Shown piece after piece: positions 37,650 through 48,400 of a stretch of DNA of 64,000 bases. How positions within the stretch are numbered: position 1 is the first letter of the stretch; each line of letters starts with the position of its first letter. Source of the stretch: Undaria pinnatifida (taxonomy: Eukaryota; Sar; Phaeophyceae; Laminariales; Alariaceae); NCBI GenBank assembly GCA_012845835.1, contig JABAKD010000013.1:1912415-1976414 (forward strand), written 5' to 3'. Under the pieces are notes generated by a model. That model worked only from the letters and a program-made list of their open reading frames with translations. It was not told the DNA's origin and searched no databases. A program made the translations under genes and the position numbers.

Positions 37650-38720
37650 AAAATCGTTTATTTATGTGGGGAATATGTAGGGTTCGTCGAGCTTGAGGGA
37701 CCTCAAAGACCAAACAAACGTGCGTCTACCCTGCGTAGCGTGCGCCTTTTTTACTATTATGATTACTTTGCAGCTCGTGCAATGCGCTGATGATGTTCGT
37801 TTTGTTCGAAGGCACCGAGCACTTCCACCCCCCAGTTACCACACGTACGTGTCACGCGGCGAAATGTATCATCCATAGACTAGACCAGTGGGATCCTATC
37901 CTTTCCGGAGTTTCAAATTTCTGTTCTCTTCCGTCGTTGGTCTTCTTGGGTTTTCTTCTTCGAGCCTCGGGAGTGTATGTATGGTAGAAACCGACCTTGA
38001 AGCGCATCATCTGACGTGCTGCACATTGTTGGATGGATAAAAATGTGTGATGTCTCTTGTTGTACGGGATGAGTGTCCGCTATTGAAGCTCACGCTGCCC
38101 GCACGTTGCCGGATGAAAAGAAGAATAACGATGTGAAAGTACAGGATACTTATTAATAATAATGAACACGTTAACAAGCAGCGCAGGATGATGTATTTTT
38201 CAGAGGGGTTAAGAAGCCGAGACGCTTTGTATTTGCAATTAGTGTTGAACGCCCCCTCCCCCAGATTAAAAACCCTGCCTCAATAGTATTTCTGCTTAGT
38301 GTCTCAGTCCGTGTCCTGTATGCACCCTGTACGCTCCTTGGGTGCACCAACATAAGTAAGGTTGCCGCACTACAGAACTATCCAAGATAGGATCCATCGT
38401 GACGAGAACCCAGAGATAAGTTCGGTACAAGGTGACACACCGCGCTTCACGCGTGTTGTGGTAACACCGTACGTACGAGCCATTTAGACTACACTACCCT
38501 GGTAAGCAGTACCGATGTGGCGAGTGAGCTGAAATGCGCGCTTTCTCTTCTTCTCCGTCTACAGATCTCTCCTCTACCGGCCGGTATATGCTTTTGCTAT
38601 GCAGGAGAGTAAGCTTCTATCAATCTATTGCCTGCCGTGGGTGATCCTACGGTAACAACTGAGATCGTTCGCGTTTCTACCCAAAACGTGGAACGTGGAG
38701 ATAGGGACTTTGGGCGACGT
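37650..38720. other. No recognised feature
   Basis: Unique-looking sequence with only short unsupported frames. Confidence 0.4.
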
Positions 38721-38738
38721 CCATAATGCTACCAATAC

Positions 38739-38921
38739 ATGAGACATCCCGCACAGAAAATATGTACCAGGGGGCACCCTCCAAAAAAAAGGAAGTTGCA
38801 CGTGGTAAGTGGTGGAAGATACCTGGCCGTGGAGAAAACCGTCAACGTCGCCAAAAAAGCAAGCGACGCCCAGGACTTGACCATCATGAAGCAGAATGCC
38901 AAGGGCAACAGTAAGAGGTGA
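38739..38921 (+). pseudogene. Small coding-like sequence shared with 8.1 kb
   Basis: A 60-residue basic frame ends with YLAVEKTVNVAKKASDAQDL, then TIMKQNAKGNSKR and a stop. A similar peptide is encoded at 8,095-8,170 (minus). Recurrence at two sites suggests a dispersed element or a processed gene fragment. The family is not identified. Confidence 0.3.
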
Positions 38922-38924
38922 AGG

Positions 38925-40440
38925 CGATAGGAGCCCACCCGTGTTGTGCGGCAGACGATCTCTGCCGAGGTAATTGAATTGCCAGTGTGACCGGTCGGGA
39001 TATGCTGATGTCGTGCTGCTACCGTGCCATTAATGAAGTGCATACAGTGCTTGGTATTATAGGGCATTTTCGTGGTCTGCGGAGCGCAAACATTATGTAC
39101 GAGTACTGCAGCCGCCCGTGGTCCCTGATTAGTCAGGTGCATCGCCATGTGACGATACCCGCAATAATATTATTTAATGCCGACGGCGCAAGGCAAAAAA
39201 TAATAAGCTGCAAAGAATACAAAAAAACATATTTCGAAGCACAGTCTATAGACTATATGCTGTTGTTTTATATGATAAAAGACCAAGATAAAATCACGTC
39301 AATGGGACTCGTGGAGGCAAGGCATATTGGTTTTAGTATATGGAGGCGATTAGTCAAGCGGCAATTATATCGTTAAGTTATAGCAGATGCTGTGCGCACG
39401 GTACCAACCTTGGGTACTATCAATTGCCCAAAAACTAGCTGTATCTATCGAATAACCGGCGACAGAAAAACTGCTTCAAGTGAATTCACCTTCAAGTCGG
39501 TATCGGAGGCCATAGTCTAATTATTTTTTGGAGGGGGAATGGTCAGAACAGGGTATACCCCCGGGGGTTCTCGATCATTTGGGGGTATTAGAAAAACAAA
39601 TAAGCCCACAGCACATGCCCGCGCTTGCCCCAAACTGCCTATGATTGTATTCTGACGCGCTGCTGGCAAGACACCCGCAGCCCATGCCGACCACGTACAC
39701 CACTTGGCTTTTCTCGGGCACGGTGTCGGAGCTAACGGGGGCCGCGACGCAGGTTAGACCGTTCCTGACGAACGCAAAAAGTCGCGAATCTTGACAAAAT
39801 GTCACGATTCCTGGCATTTTTTTATTGTGACGTGTCACATTTTCAGGTACACGCTTCCGCCAGAAGTAACTCCTTAACAACGGCAGGGGTACTGTGTCTA
39901 AAAGGCGAGACGCCTGTAGACATGACATCCTCGCTCGACCATGCCGTCGTTCTTCGGAGAGCAGATGGGTGTATACTGCGAATGTGATGACGATCCAGCG
40001 GCATCTTACAGACTCCAGCTTCGTGGGGTCGGTGCTGTTGTCCGAGCGCGGACTCTCCACGATGAACGGGACGCCCTACGCACGGGAGACACCAAGTAAA
40101 AGATAAAAATGCGCCGGCACCGCAGATGTCTCATGGAGGTCGTACGAAAGGTCATTCAATTCTCAAAACGTCGCCCACGACAAGACCAAGGCTAAGGTAT
40201 TGTAGTGTTATAGACCCAATTTCACTACCGCGCGAGTGTGAAGTGGTTCTCTGTTCTATTCAAATATGGACGCCGTTTGCTTTAGTTTGCGCGGCGCCTG
40301 TAGTACCTCTTTCAAGCATCGACCCAACCCATTGTCTTTCTGGCGCAACGAACCCAACTGCTACATTGCACGGTGACCTATATCCGAAACGGGCAAGAAA
40401 AAGAAGCTTCAATACAGCGATAAGAACGAGGCACTAAATG
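38925..40440. other. No supported gene
   Basis: A 161-residue minus frame (39,575-40,060) contains a cysteine-rich end (GMGCGCLASSASEYNHRQFG) and a 129-residue plus frame covers 38,987-39,376. Neither has a recognisable domain or splice context. Confidence 0.3.
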
Positions 40441-40444
40441 TGGA

Positions 40445-41160
40445 CCCCCTACGGTAGCCTTGGACACCATCTTATCACCGGACATCTTGATGTGCATCGT
40501 AATGGGCTTCTAAATGTACTCTGCGCCACGAGCCCCCGTAAGTGATATACTCTGCACCACGAGCCCACGTAGGGCGCTTCAGTGACAGATCGACGAACAT
40601 GTGTTGCAAGGACCTGGTCGAGTATCAGCAGCAGTACCAACCACCGTCGTAGCTCATTGGAAAAGGGTACGGAGAAGTAGCGCAGCCAACAGCGTTGAAC
40701 CAATCGGGTGGAGGGTGGTACAGAAACTGTCCGGCGAAAGAACGGTTGGAATGTTCGCATTCGCACGAGGGCCGGCAGAAGAGTCCTCGGCAAAATGTGG
40801 GGGCCGACCGCGCCGAAAGAACAGCCAGGGGGTCGTTGGTGCACTTCGCGGTTGCGGGCCCCAGCCCGCTGGAGCCCTCGCCGGTGGCGGAGACTCGAGG
40901 GTAGAGCACCTGTCGGCGACTTAGTCGAGACCCATCCCATCGATAGTTCTTGCTCACCGGCGCCGAAAGGTAGAGCATCTGCCGGCGGTTTAGTCGAGAC
41001 CGATCCGATTGGTGCCATTCGCCCATCGGTGCCTATCTGTGACGTTCCCGAGTCATCGTACTACCGTCGACTTGGTGCACGCTAACGCCACTGCGGGACA
41101 GTTATGCCACCCGGTGCAAGCCCGGCCCAGGCGCAGCCACGGTGAAGGTACGGCGAGCAT
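40445..41160. other. No supported gene
   Basis: Long frames are open on both strands (for example minus 40,449-41,018). The minus frame contains the near-duplicate peptides VSTKPPADALPFGAGEQ and VSTKSPTGALPSSLRHR, from a short internal duplication at about 40,895-41,010. No family match. Confidence 0.35.
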
Positions 41161-41370
41161 CTCGCGAGGATGGTGCTGCTGCTCCTGCTGCTCTTGCTGC
41201 TGTTACTGTGGCTACTGCTACCGCTGATGGTGTAGCTCATGTTGTTGCCCCGGCTTCTGTGGTGCCTGCTGTTGCTATGGTTGCTGCGGCTGGTGCTGCA
41301 GGTGCTGCTTTTTTTTCTACTGCTTCTGCTGCTGATGCTGCTACTGCTGTTACCGCCGCTTCAGCTTGCC
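41160..41370. repeat. (GCT)n-type microsatellite
   Basis: GCTGCTGCT-rich DNA giving alanine- or leucine-rich plus frames. The following sequence to 41,610 is open but unrecognised. Confidence 0.75.
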
Positions 41371-41689
41371 CCCTCTATCTCTTACTCCTCTTTTCTCTTC
41401 GCGGCACCTCAACCACCTACACCCGGCAGATTAAACACCGCCATCAAACAGAGCATGCGGGTTCACCACGCCCTTGCCTGGCGTGCCCCCCTTAACACTG
41501 TCTTCCGCATTTTCCGTCTGGTAGACGTTACGTACAACTTCGTCGATTGGGGTGCTCGTAAGACCAACGAACGACAGCGGGAAGTTTTCATCAACACAGT
41601 GCAGAGATGACAGATCCAGATAATTAATTACCGATGTTTACATCGACCTCATTCTCGCCTTTTCTTACACCAAGCATAGTCAACGTCAG

Positions 41690-42400
41690 CAACGCACTAT
41701 CAATCTGCCCTCAGTATTCAAGACGTCTTGCTATCCTGGCGGTTTTCAACTCGTGCGCTACCCTCTGCCTCGCCATGGATGCTTTGGGGACGAAAAAATC
41801 CACTATGGCCTTCCATACGCCCTCGGTTAGTTGGCATCTGTATTTCACCTCGGTAGCGGTGCACCGTCGTCTACCGTGTCCATCAGCAACACGTAAGCCA
41901 CTTTTTCCGATACCTTTTTTTTATGTGGGTGAGCTTCGACAACGCAGCCTTCTCTGTGTTACTCTCGTCGCCTACCATCACCGCGTCGTCTGTCTCTCTT
42001 TTGTCATTAAAGCACGCTCTGTAATGAAGAAACAAAGTCTTGTGTGGTCGATAGAAGACCAAAGTTTTTTTTTGTCGTTCGTCCCGTGTCTGCACATCGG
42101 GCATCGCTACTTGCGGCTCTCGACAAGGTTGCCATCAACGTCCCGTCCGTCTTCCTCGTAAATTCCTCCACCCTCTCCCGAAGGGCGATCTTCACCGCGC
42201 TCTTCTACGCCCCCGCACTCTCCTCATCACTAGGCAGGGTAGCAAGATTTCCACCCTCTGCAGAGTCCTCCAGAACCTCCTGCTTTAGGCGGAAGTCTCG
42301 ATTTGTTACGCTGGCGTGTTGGTTTCTCCCTTGAGATGTTGACAAGCCTTTCGAAGTTGGATGGGGATGGCGGGCGAGGGCTCTGGGAACAAACCTCATT
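41690..42400 (-). pseudogene. Decayed coding region, unknown family
   Basis: Minus-strand peptides look coding but are broken. RLKQEVLEDSAEGGNLATLP runs into a TAG and resumes in the same frame as KSAVKIALRERVEEFTRKTD. Another frame gives VMVGDESNTEKAALSKLTHI, and a third KYRCQLTEGVWKAIVDFFVP followed by KASMARQRVAHELKTARIAR. Charged, helix-prone composition over 650 bp suggests a former gene, perhaps from a mobile element. No domain was recognised. Confidence 0.35.
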
Positions 42401-42404
42401 GAAT

Positions 42405-43380
42405 GTTATCTCTTCCTTTCGTTTTCTTCCTCTTCTTCTACTTCAGAGTTATTGCAGCCTCCTCCGTTGTGGCCGCGGAGTAGAATAGGCGGTGCAGGGT
42501 GACGATCGAAGGTGAGAACAACGCTTCACCCGGATGTATATATCACGCTAATTAGAAGCTTTCAATATGAGCTTTCAATAGAAGCTTTCACTACAGAGTG
42601 GCAGAGGAAGGCGGAGGGTAGACGTTCGACGAGCGTGCTATATATACAAGCATGCGGAGAATTGCCAGCTGGTCCAAATATTTGCACGTATCGAACAAAA
42701 ATCCCAATGTCAGGATGTACATCACTCAGGGCAGGTCCCTGGTACCGCCTGGACAATCTAGATAGTGTTTGCAGGGTAGCATCGGTATGGCACGGCTCTC
42801 TTGCACACAACACTGCTGAGTGGTATCAGATCTGTATGATAAGGCTTGTATAAAACACCTCGTAACGAGAACCTTACGACGTGCTAGGCTTTGTGTCCGG
42901 CGTGTGAAACGCTTACCTCTTCAAACGACCTACGAATTGCTTCAATGTTTTTCCCACGCGCTTGTCTGTTGTTTTATCCTTCCAGCATGTCACAGATACT
43001 TTTGTTACGGCGGTGTTTTCTAGTACGGTGTGGGTCTGCAGACACAGCTCGACCCTTTAACAGTTCAACGCCCTGGCGCTTGACATACCAGTCTGGCGCA
43101 TGTCGGCAACAAAAAACAGCGTTCAATCGCGCGCACGACAGCGGCGCACTAGATCCCACGCCGCCCACCAAGAAATCCACTGTTTAACCTAACTTAATCA
43201 GTTAAGCGCTGCAAGCGGCCCACTTAAACTCCCACCAGTGTGTCCAAAAACGCGGTTGCAAAGAAAAAGTATTAGCTTCTTCACCACCATCCATTAAAAT
43301 TTGGGTGTCCAAAAAACGAGCGCCGACGCCAATATCAATGCAAAACATAAAAAAAATCATGGGCCCCGGCCAAAAGCTAC
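42405..43380. other. No recognised feature
   Basis: Short frames only; no repeat family or splice-supported exon was seen. Confidence 0.4.
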
Positions 43381-43381
43381 C

Positions 43382-43900
43382 TCAGTCAAGCCAGTATACT
43401 AGACGACCCCCCGCCTCGCCGCCAATCGAACGCCCAAATACACCATTGCATGCACCGTTAGAGCAAAGCGGAGCACCAGAACCCCACTCCCCCCTGAAAA
43501 GCACAGCAACTAGCCGTACAGGGGTTCGTCTTGTGGTCAACCCATGTCGTGACGCGGGGGCACCCTTTACCTTTGGAGCCACGCCAATTACATCGTAACG
43601 GGGGCGGGCTCCAGACAGTGAACTTGAGGAGCCGACCGCCCCTCTTCTTTGCCTCGCCTCCCTCTGCGCTCCCCTCCCCTCATTTTGGCCTCCCGTCTCC
43701 TTTGTTTCCTTTGCCCTTATCTCCTTGTCGAGTTGATTTATTTGTCTCAGCTTTGCCTTTGCCTTTTCGTCGTTCCTTCGTTGTCTTTGTATTTCCCTTT
43801 CCCTTACCGTTTGTCCTCCGCCTTCCATTACAACCAACTGTCTCCCACCGCAACAACGGAAACCCATCTCAACACTCCCTCCATCTGGTAGCATACCCAA
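43382..43900 (-). CDS. Hypothetical coiled-coil protein
   Basis: A 172-residue frame starting MGMLPDGGSVEMGFRCCGGR. Residues ~35-75 are highly charged and predicted by eye to be helical or coiled coil (REREIQRQRRNDEKAKAKLR). The rest is glycine/arginine-rich and ends GGRLVYWLD before the stop. It sits between the decayed region and the 3' flank of the kinase gene. The plus strand over the helix is pyrimidine-rich, so chance cannot be excluded. Function unknown. Confidence 0.35.
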   Translation of the reverse strand: MGMLPDGGSVEMGFRCCGGRQLVVMEGGGQTVREREIQRQRRNDEKAKAKLRQINQLDKEIRAKETKETGGQNEGRGAQREARQRRGAVGSSSSLSGARPRYDVIGVAPKVKGAPASRHGLTTRRTPVRLVAVLFRGEWGSGAPLCSNGACNGVFGRSIGGEAGGRLVYWLD

Positions 43901-43904
43901 AAAT

Positions 43905-44595
43905 AGCTCGGCCTTAACTCGACGAGTTTCGAGACGGAGCGGCGGAGGTGGCGCGCTATTGATACATTACATCAGTACGCCCACCACCACCCCGTCCTAC
44001 GATGCGAGCATCCATACCAGTAGCTGGAACGTGTCAGACATGTGCCATTGCAACATGTTTTCTATTCATAACACAGCGCTGCTACCATCTCGCAAGCAAA
44101 CCCCGCACTACCCTCACCACTACGACCGCCGCCCCGTGCAACTTAAATCACGCCGACGGCCAAACGATGGGCTACACGCCAAACACCATACCTCCTTCCG
44201 TCGGTATGCCCTCTCGCTTCCCTCCACCTCGGCCTACCTGCCTGCCAGCGGTTGCACTCTGTCGCCTCGCTATCGAAAAATATTCAAAACGAGAGGAGCA
44301 CCTAATTGGTCAACCACCAATTTGGACGAAGGGGCTGGGTCTCCACGTCGATAAAAAAAACAGGTTCAGGTCGAACGGACCAAACCTAACCATCGTTCCC
44401 ACGTAACCAACAACCGACAGCCGGTGAAACCCAGTCCGACAATACTTGCACTGTGACAGATCAAACCCCGTGGAGCATAGGCCTTTCACAGGAAAGAACA
44501 ACAACCCACCCTCCTCCGGCTTGCGCTCTATTGGGAAATCGAAACGGCGCTAATGGTGGGAGCTGCACAACCCGCTCCCACCGCGCACGTACGCG
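43905..44595. other. No supported gene
   Basis: Two overlapping plus frames of ~130 residues (43,959-44,406) are open but have no recognisable motif. Confidence 0.35.
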
Positions 44596-44599
44596 TGAG

Positions 44600-45248
44600 A
44601 GCCAAGGGTGGCAAACGGTGTAAGCCTAACGCACGGCTCCCAATAAGGCACGGGTAGCACACCCTGTAAACCTAACGTAGCGCTCCTTGTAAACCGACTC
44701 TACAACAGAGCAGCCGAAGGTAGCGCCTTCCCTAAGCTGACTCTAGCACAGGGCAGTGTCACGCAGCGCCCCCTGCATGTCAACTCTAGCATAGAGCAGC
44801 CTAACCTAGCGCTCCCAGTAATTCGACCGTACGAAATAAAGCAACAAGAAAAATTCTACGGTAACGCAACCTGCCAGCTGATTGCAGGCTAAGGCAGCAC
44901 GCAAACCTTAGCACGACCTGTACGCTCAAGAGTAGCACGTGAAAACTTCTAGTACCGCAAAATAAGACACAAAGGCATACTCCCCGGCAGGAAAACGCCT
45001 CCACGTGTTAGCTTAGGGTAGCGCCACCACACAAACTTACGGTAGCACATACTTGAAGACCAAGGTGGCACCCCGTGTTCGAGGTAACACACAGCGGACG
45101 CTTAGGCTAGCGCCACCGTCGAAGCGTAAAAGTACCATACCTCGTTCAACACACCGTGCACGTCTAAGTTAGCGCAGCGGGTTGTAATATTTTAGGGTAT
45201 CACCGCGGTATTAAATTAGGGCGGCTAAGGTAGCGCCACCGCGTGAAG
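44600..45248. repeat. Degenerate tandem repeat in the kinase 3' flank
   Basis: The motif (C/G)TAAC.TAGCGC(C/T)(C/A)CC recurs about every 40-60 bases (for example CCTAACGTAGCGCTCC, AGGTAGCGCCTTCC, TTAGGGTAGCGCCACC, CTAAGGTAGCGCCACC). The last unit abuts the stop codon of the kinase. Confidence 0.55.
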
Positions 45249-45410
45249 CTAAGGCAGGCGGGCGCTTCTTCTTATCCGACTGAGAAGAGTTCTAGCTTGG
45301 CGCTCGTTGATGATCAAGTCTTGCTCGGCGGTGTGAATGGCGGAGCTCACGTCGTTTAGAACGCTCGCCACCGCCCTTTCTGTTATCGTGGCCGGTCGCA
45401 ACATCGCCGC
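45249..45410 (-). CDS. Kinase last exon
   Basis: Acceptor TTGGCCACAG, then [53 protein letters not shown] and TAG. Joined to exon 13 it gives LHNQAAMLRP, matching the family's ..NQA.ML.R end followed by a short helical tail. Confidence 0.85.
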   Translation of the reverse strand, partial: AAMLRPATITERAVASVLNDVSSAIHTAEQDLIINERQARTLLSRIRRSARLP

Positions 45411-48400
45411 CTGTGGCCAACGGATGACGCGCATGCAAAAGACCCCCAAACGTAAGAAGGTAGCACGGCAAATGGCGGGGGGAGGAGGGGCATGGCAAGC
45501 AGTCCCATCAACAGTTGCGCACAATAGAGCATATTTACAGCACGATGAGGCACTTCAGTACTGTACAGGAGTAGGGCATAACGAAGTGGAGTAGAGTCAG
45601 CCCATTGTATAACAGACAAGCAGACCAGAGGAAAGTAGAGGGAGCAAAGTAGAGCAACAGCTTAGAAAGGTGGGAGCCAGCGAAATAGAGAACGGTACGG
45701 TAGAGCATAAGCAAAGCGCAGTACAGAAACGCAGAGCGGAGCACCGCAAAGCATAGTCGACCAGCATCGGAGCACGGCAGCGGAACACACAAACGCACAC
45801 TAACGAACACAAGAGCACAGCGTAAATAGTGCATCGCAGAACAGCACTACACAGGACAGAACAGCACAGACCGTAGAACGGGAAAAACGAAAACACGAGT
45901 GCCCACCGATTTCAATTTCGCCCGTTCGCCGAACCACAATAACCGACTGCAAGCAAGTCGACAGTCGGCTAGCACGTTCGCGCCAATTTGCACCAAAAGG
46001 GCATGCTTGTGGCGGGAAAGACTGTAAAAGGAAGCCTTCTGAGTGAACCGTCGGATCGGGGCAACGCTTTTCCTCAAGTACTGTACCACTCTCCACGCAA
46101 CTGTAACAACTGTGGGGTAAAACCATGGGAGTAACCAGACGGTCCTTCGCATTCCGTTCACAGCGGTATTAACTGTTAACTATTAACTACATAGATACAA
46201 TGCCGTACCTGCTAGTAAAAGCTACCGTGGCAAATACCCTCAGGTAGGTACGTCCAATGCATTAACGGAAAACAATACAGATATTCCCATTCAACGGCAT
46301 CGTCGTTGCAAAACAAGACCCTCGAGACCTTGACACTCCTTAGCTGGAGCTTGAGATCGAGAGTAACATCGCGAAACGTACATATTTTAGTTTGGCGTTT
46401 CCCTGGAGTTCGGACCGGCAAATCACAGACGAAACAAAAAAATTAGCGACACAAAACCCAAAAAAAAACAAGCCTCCATCCTCAAGCCTCCCCGACAAGA
46501 AGCACGGGAGCCTGTTTACCTAAGCACAGATATCAACACATTTTTTCGTAATCGCAAATAGTTTCATACGCCGAAAACCGTTGTGGCTTGTGCCGATCCC
46601 GCATCAGTCGGTTTACGGGCCACGCTCACCTGATTGTGGAGTTTCACTGTGATTTCCGAGGGAGGCTGCTTCCACGGCTCCCCGTCAACCTGTTTGCCGG
46701 CGAACAATGTAAAACCAACCCCACAGCTTTAGAAGGACAGGAACACACCGCATCTCAAAAACATGATTATTGACCCCCTGCGCCATAACTATCGGATTTA
46801 GCAAACCAGCTTCTCCCTTGCCCGCCCTCATAACGAAGCATCCGGCTGTCTGGGCTATAGCACCGGGTAATCGCGAACAGGCTTTCCCCGAAAACACCCC
46901 GACCAGCGGTGGCGGGGCGGAGGCGCCTCAGTACAGTTGTCGGGAACAAACCCTGCGCTGTAAAAGCGCCCACACAAGACCTGACGAGAGCGGCTGCAGC
47001 GTCGGCGTAGGGTAGTGCCCCCTGTATAGTGCCGGTACGTGCATGCCGGAAATACCGGCATCATAGCGGCAACCTGCACTACTCCGCATACTGCCACTAC
47101 TCGTTGTTCCCATCTGTGCCAAGCGATTTCACAGGCACTATAGCAGGCAACCGGCACTACTCAATCGGCGCTACAGCGGACACTCCGCTGTATGGCAAAC
47201 CCAGAAAACCACGAGAGCGGGTCGGCAGCGTCTGTCTTCCCCTACTCCTCCATGACATGCTCAGCGCCCAAGACAGCACATGCTGGTACAGAGAGGGGGG
47301 GGCAGTAGTACCGGTGGAATAGTGCGACTGCCTTCTACAATGCCGGTGAAATCACTTGGAACGGCTGGAACCCTCCATAGTAACATTCTAACCCTATTCC
47401 CTCTAGTGCCGGTGCCCTGAAGAGTGCCGGCATATTGGGCTGGCACTTAGCGGCACAATGGGGAGCCCCCCAATGCATCGTTCACCCTTTCGGCACTTTG
47501 CTACACTTACATATACAATGGAAGGAAAACGTGACGAAATAAAGTTCGAGATTACAGCCGTATCGGTAACACCAACAAGCTCAGGCTGCATGCCTGCGTC
47601 GTCGAGTGCCCGCAACAAAAACGCGAGAAGTCGTACCACGCACGCGCAGCAACACCCTACTCCGTTTTTTGCTCGCTAAAAGCCCACACAACACGGCTGC
47701 GTTCGATACTGTTTTGAGATTTCGGTCCCTGTATCTGGCTTCCAACACGTTAGATAGGCTGAACTGACCCACAAAATGTTTGGCAGCAACAACAGCCACA
47801 CGATGACAACATCTACAGATGCGCATGATGCTTCGCAGCAGTAACAGCCACAACCGTAACAGCAACACCAACATCAACACCAAAAGCATCAGCAACAGCA
47901 ACAACAACCATACAACGCTCGGCCGTGAGTCACGCGCTGGCACACAAGTGCTGCCGTTGGAGCTAAGACTGCCGCCATAGCAGCGAACCACAAACACACA
48001 AGAATATATCAACACTTCGCATCTACAAAAAACGTCCCCACACGATTTTCTAACAACACCCCGGTCATCTGCCCCACCTCCAACCCCTCTACTTCCCGTA
48101 TCCCCCCCTCTCGCCCCCGATCCCCCCCACCCTACCCCTGGTCTCCACCCCCCCCCCCCCCCCCAACCCTACCTCCCGATCCCCCCGACACGCATACCCC
48201 CCATCCCTCACCGCCACCCCCAGAATATCCTCACCTGCATGGGCAGCGTTGCTGACGTCCGAACTTGCATCTCCCTGCACTGCGCCACGGCTAACGCGCG
48301 CGAAAGCCCGAGCTAGAATGAGACACGAGCACGAACAGGGGAAGAAGCGAATGGAAAATCGCCAAACGCGTTGAGTTTTCTATTAATCAAATGCACTTCG

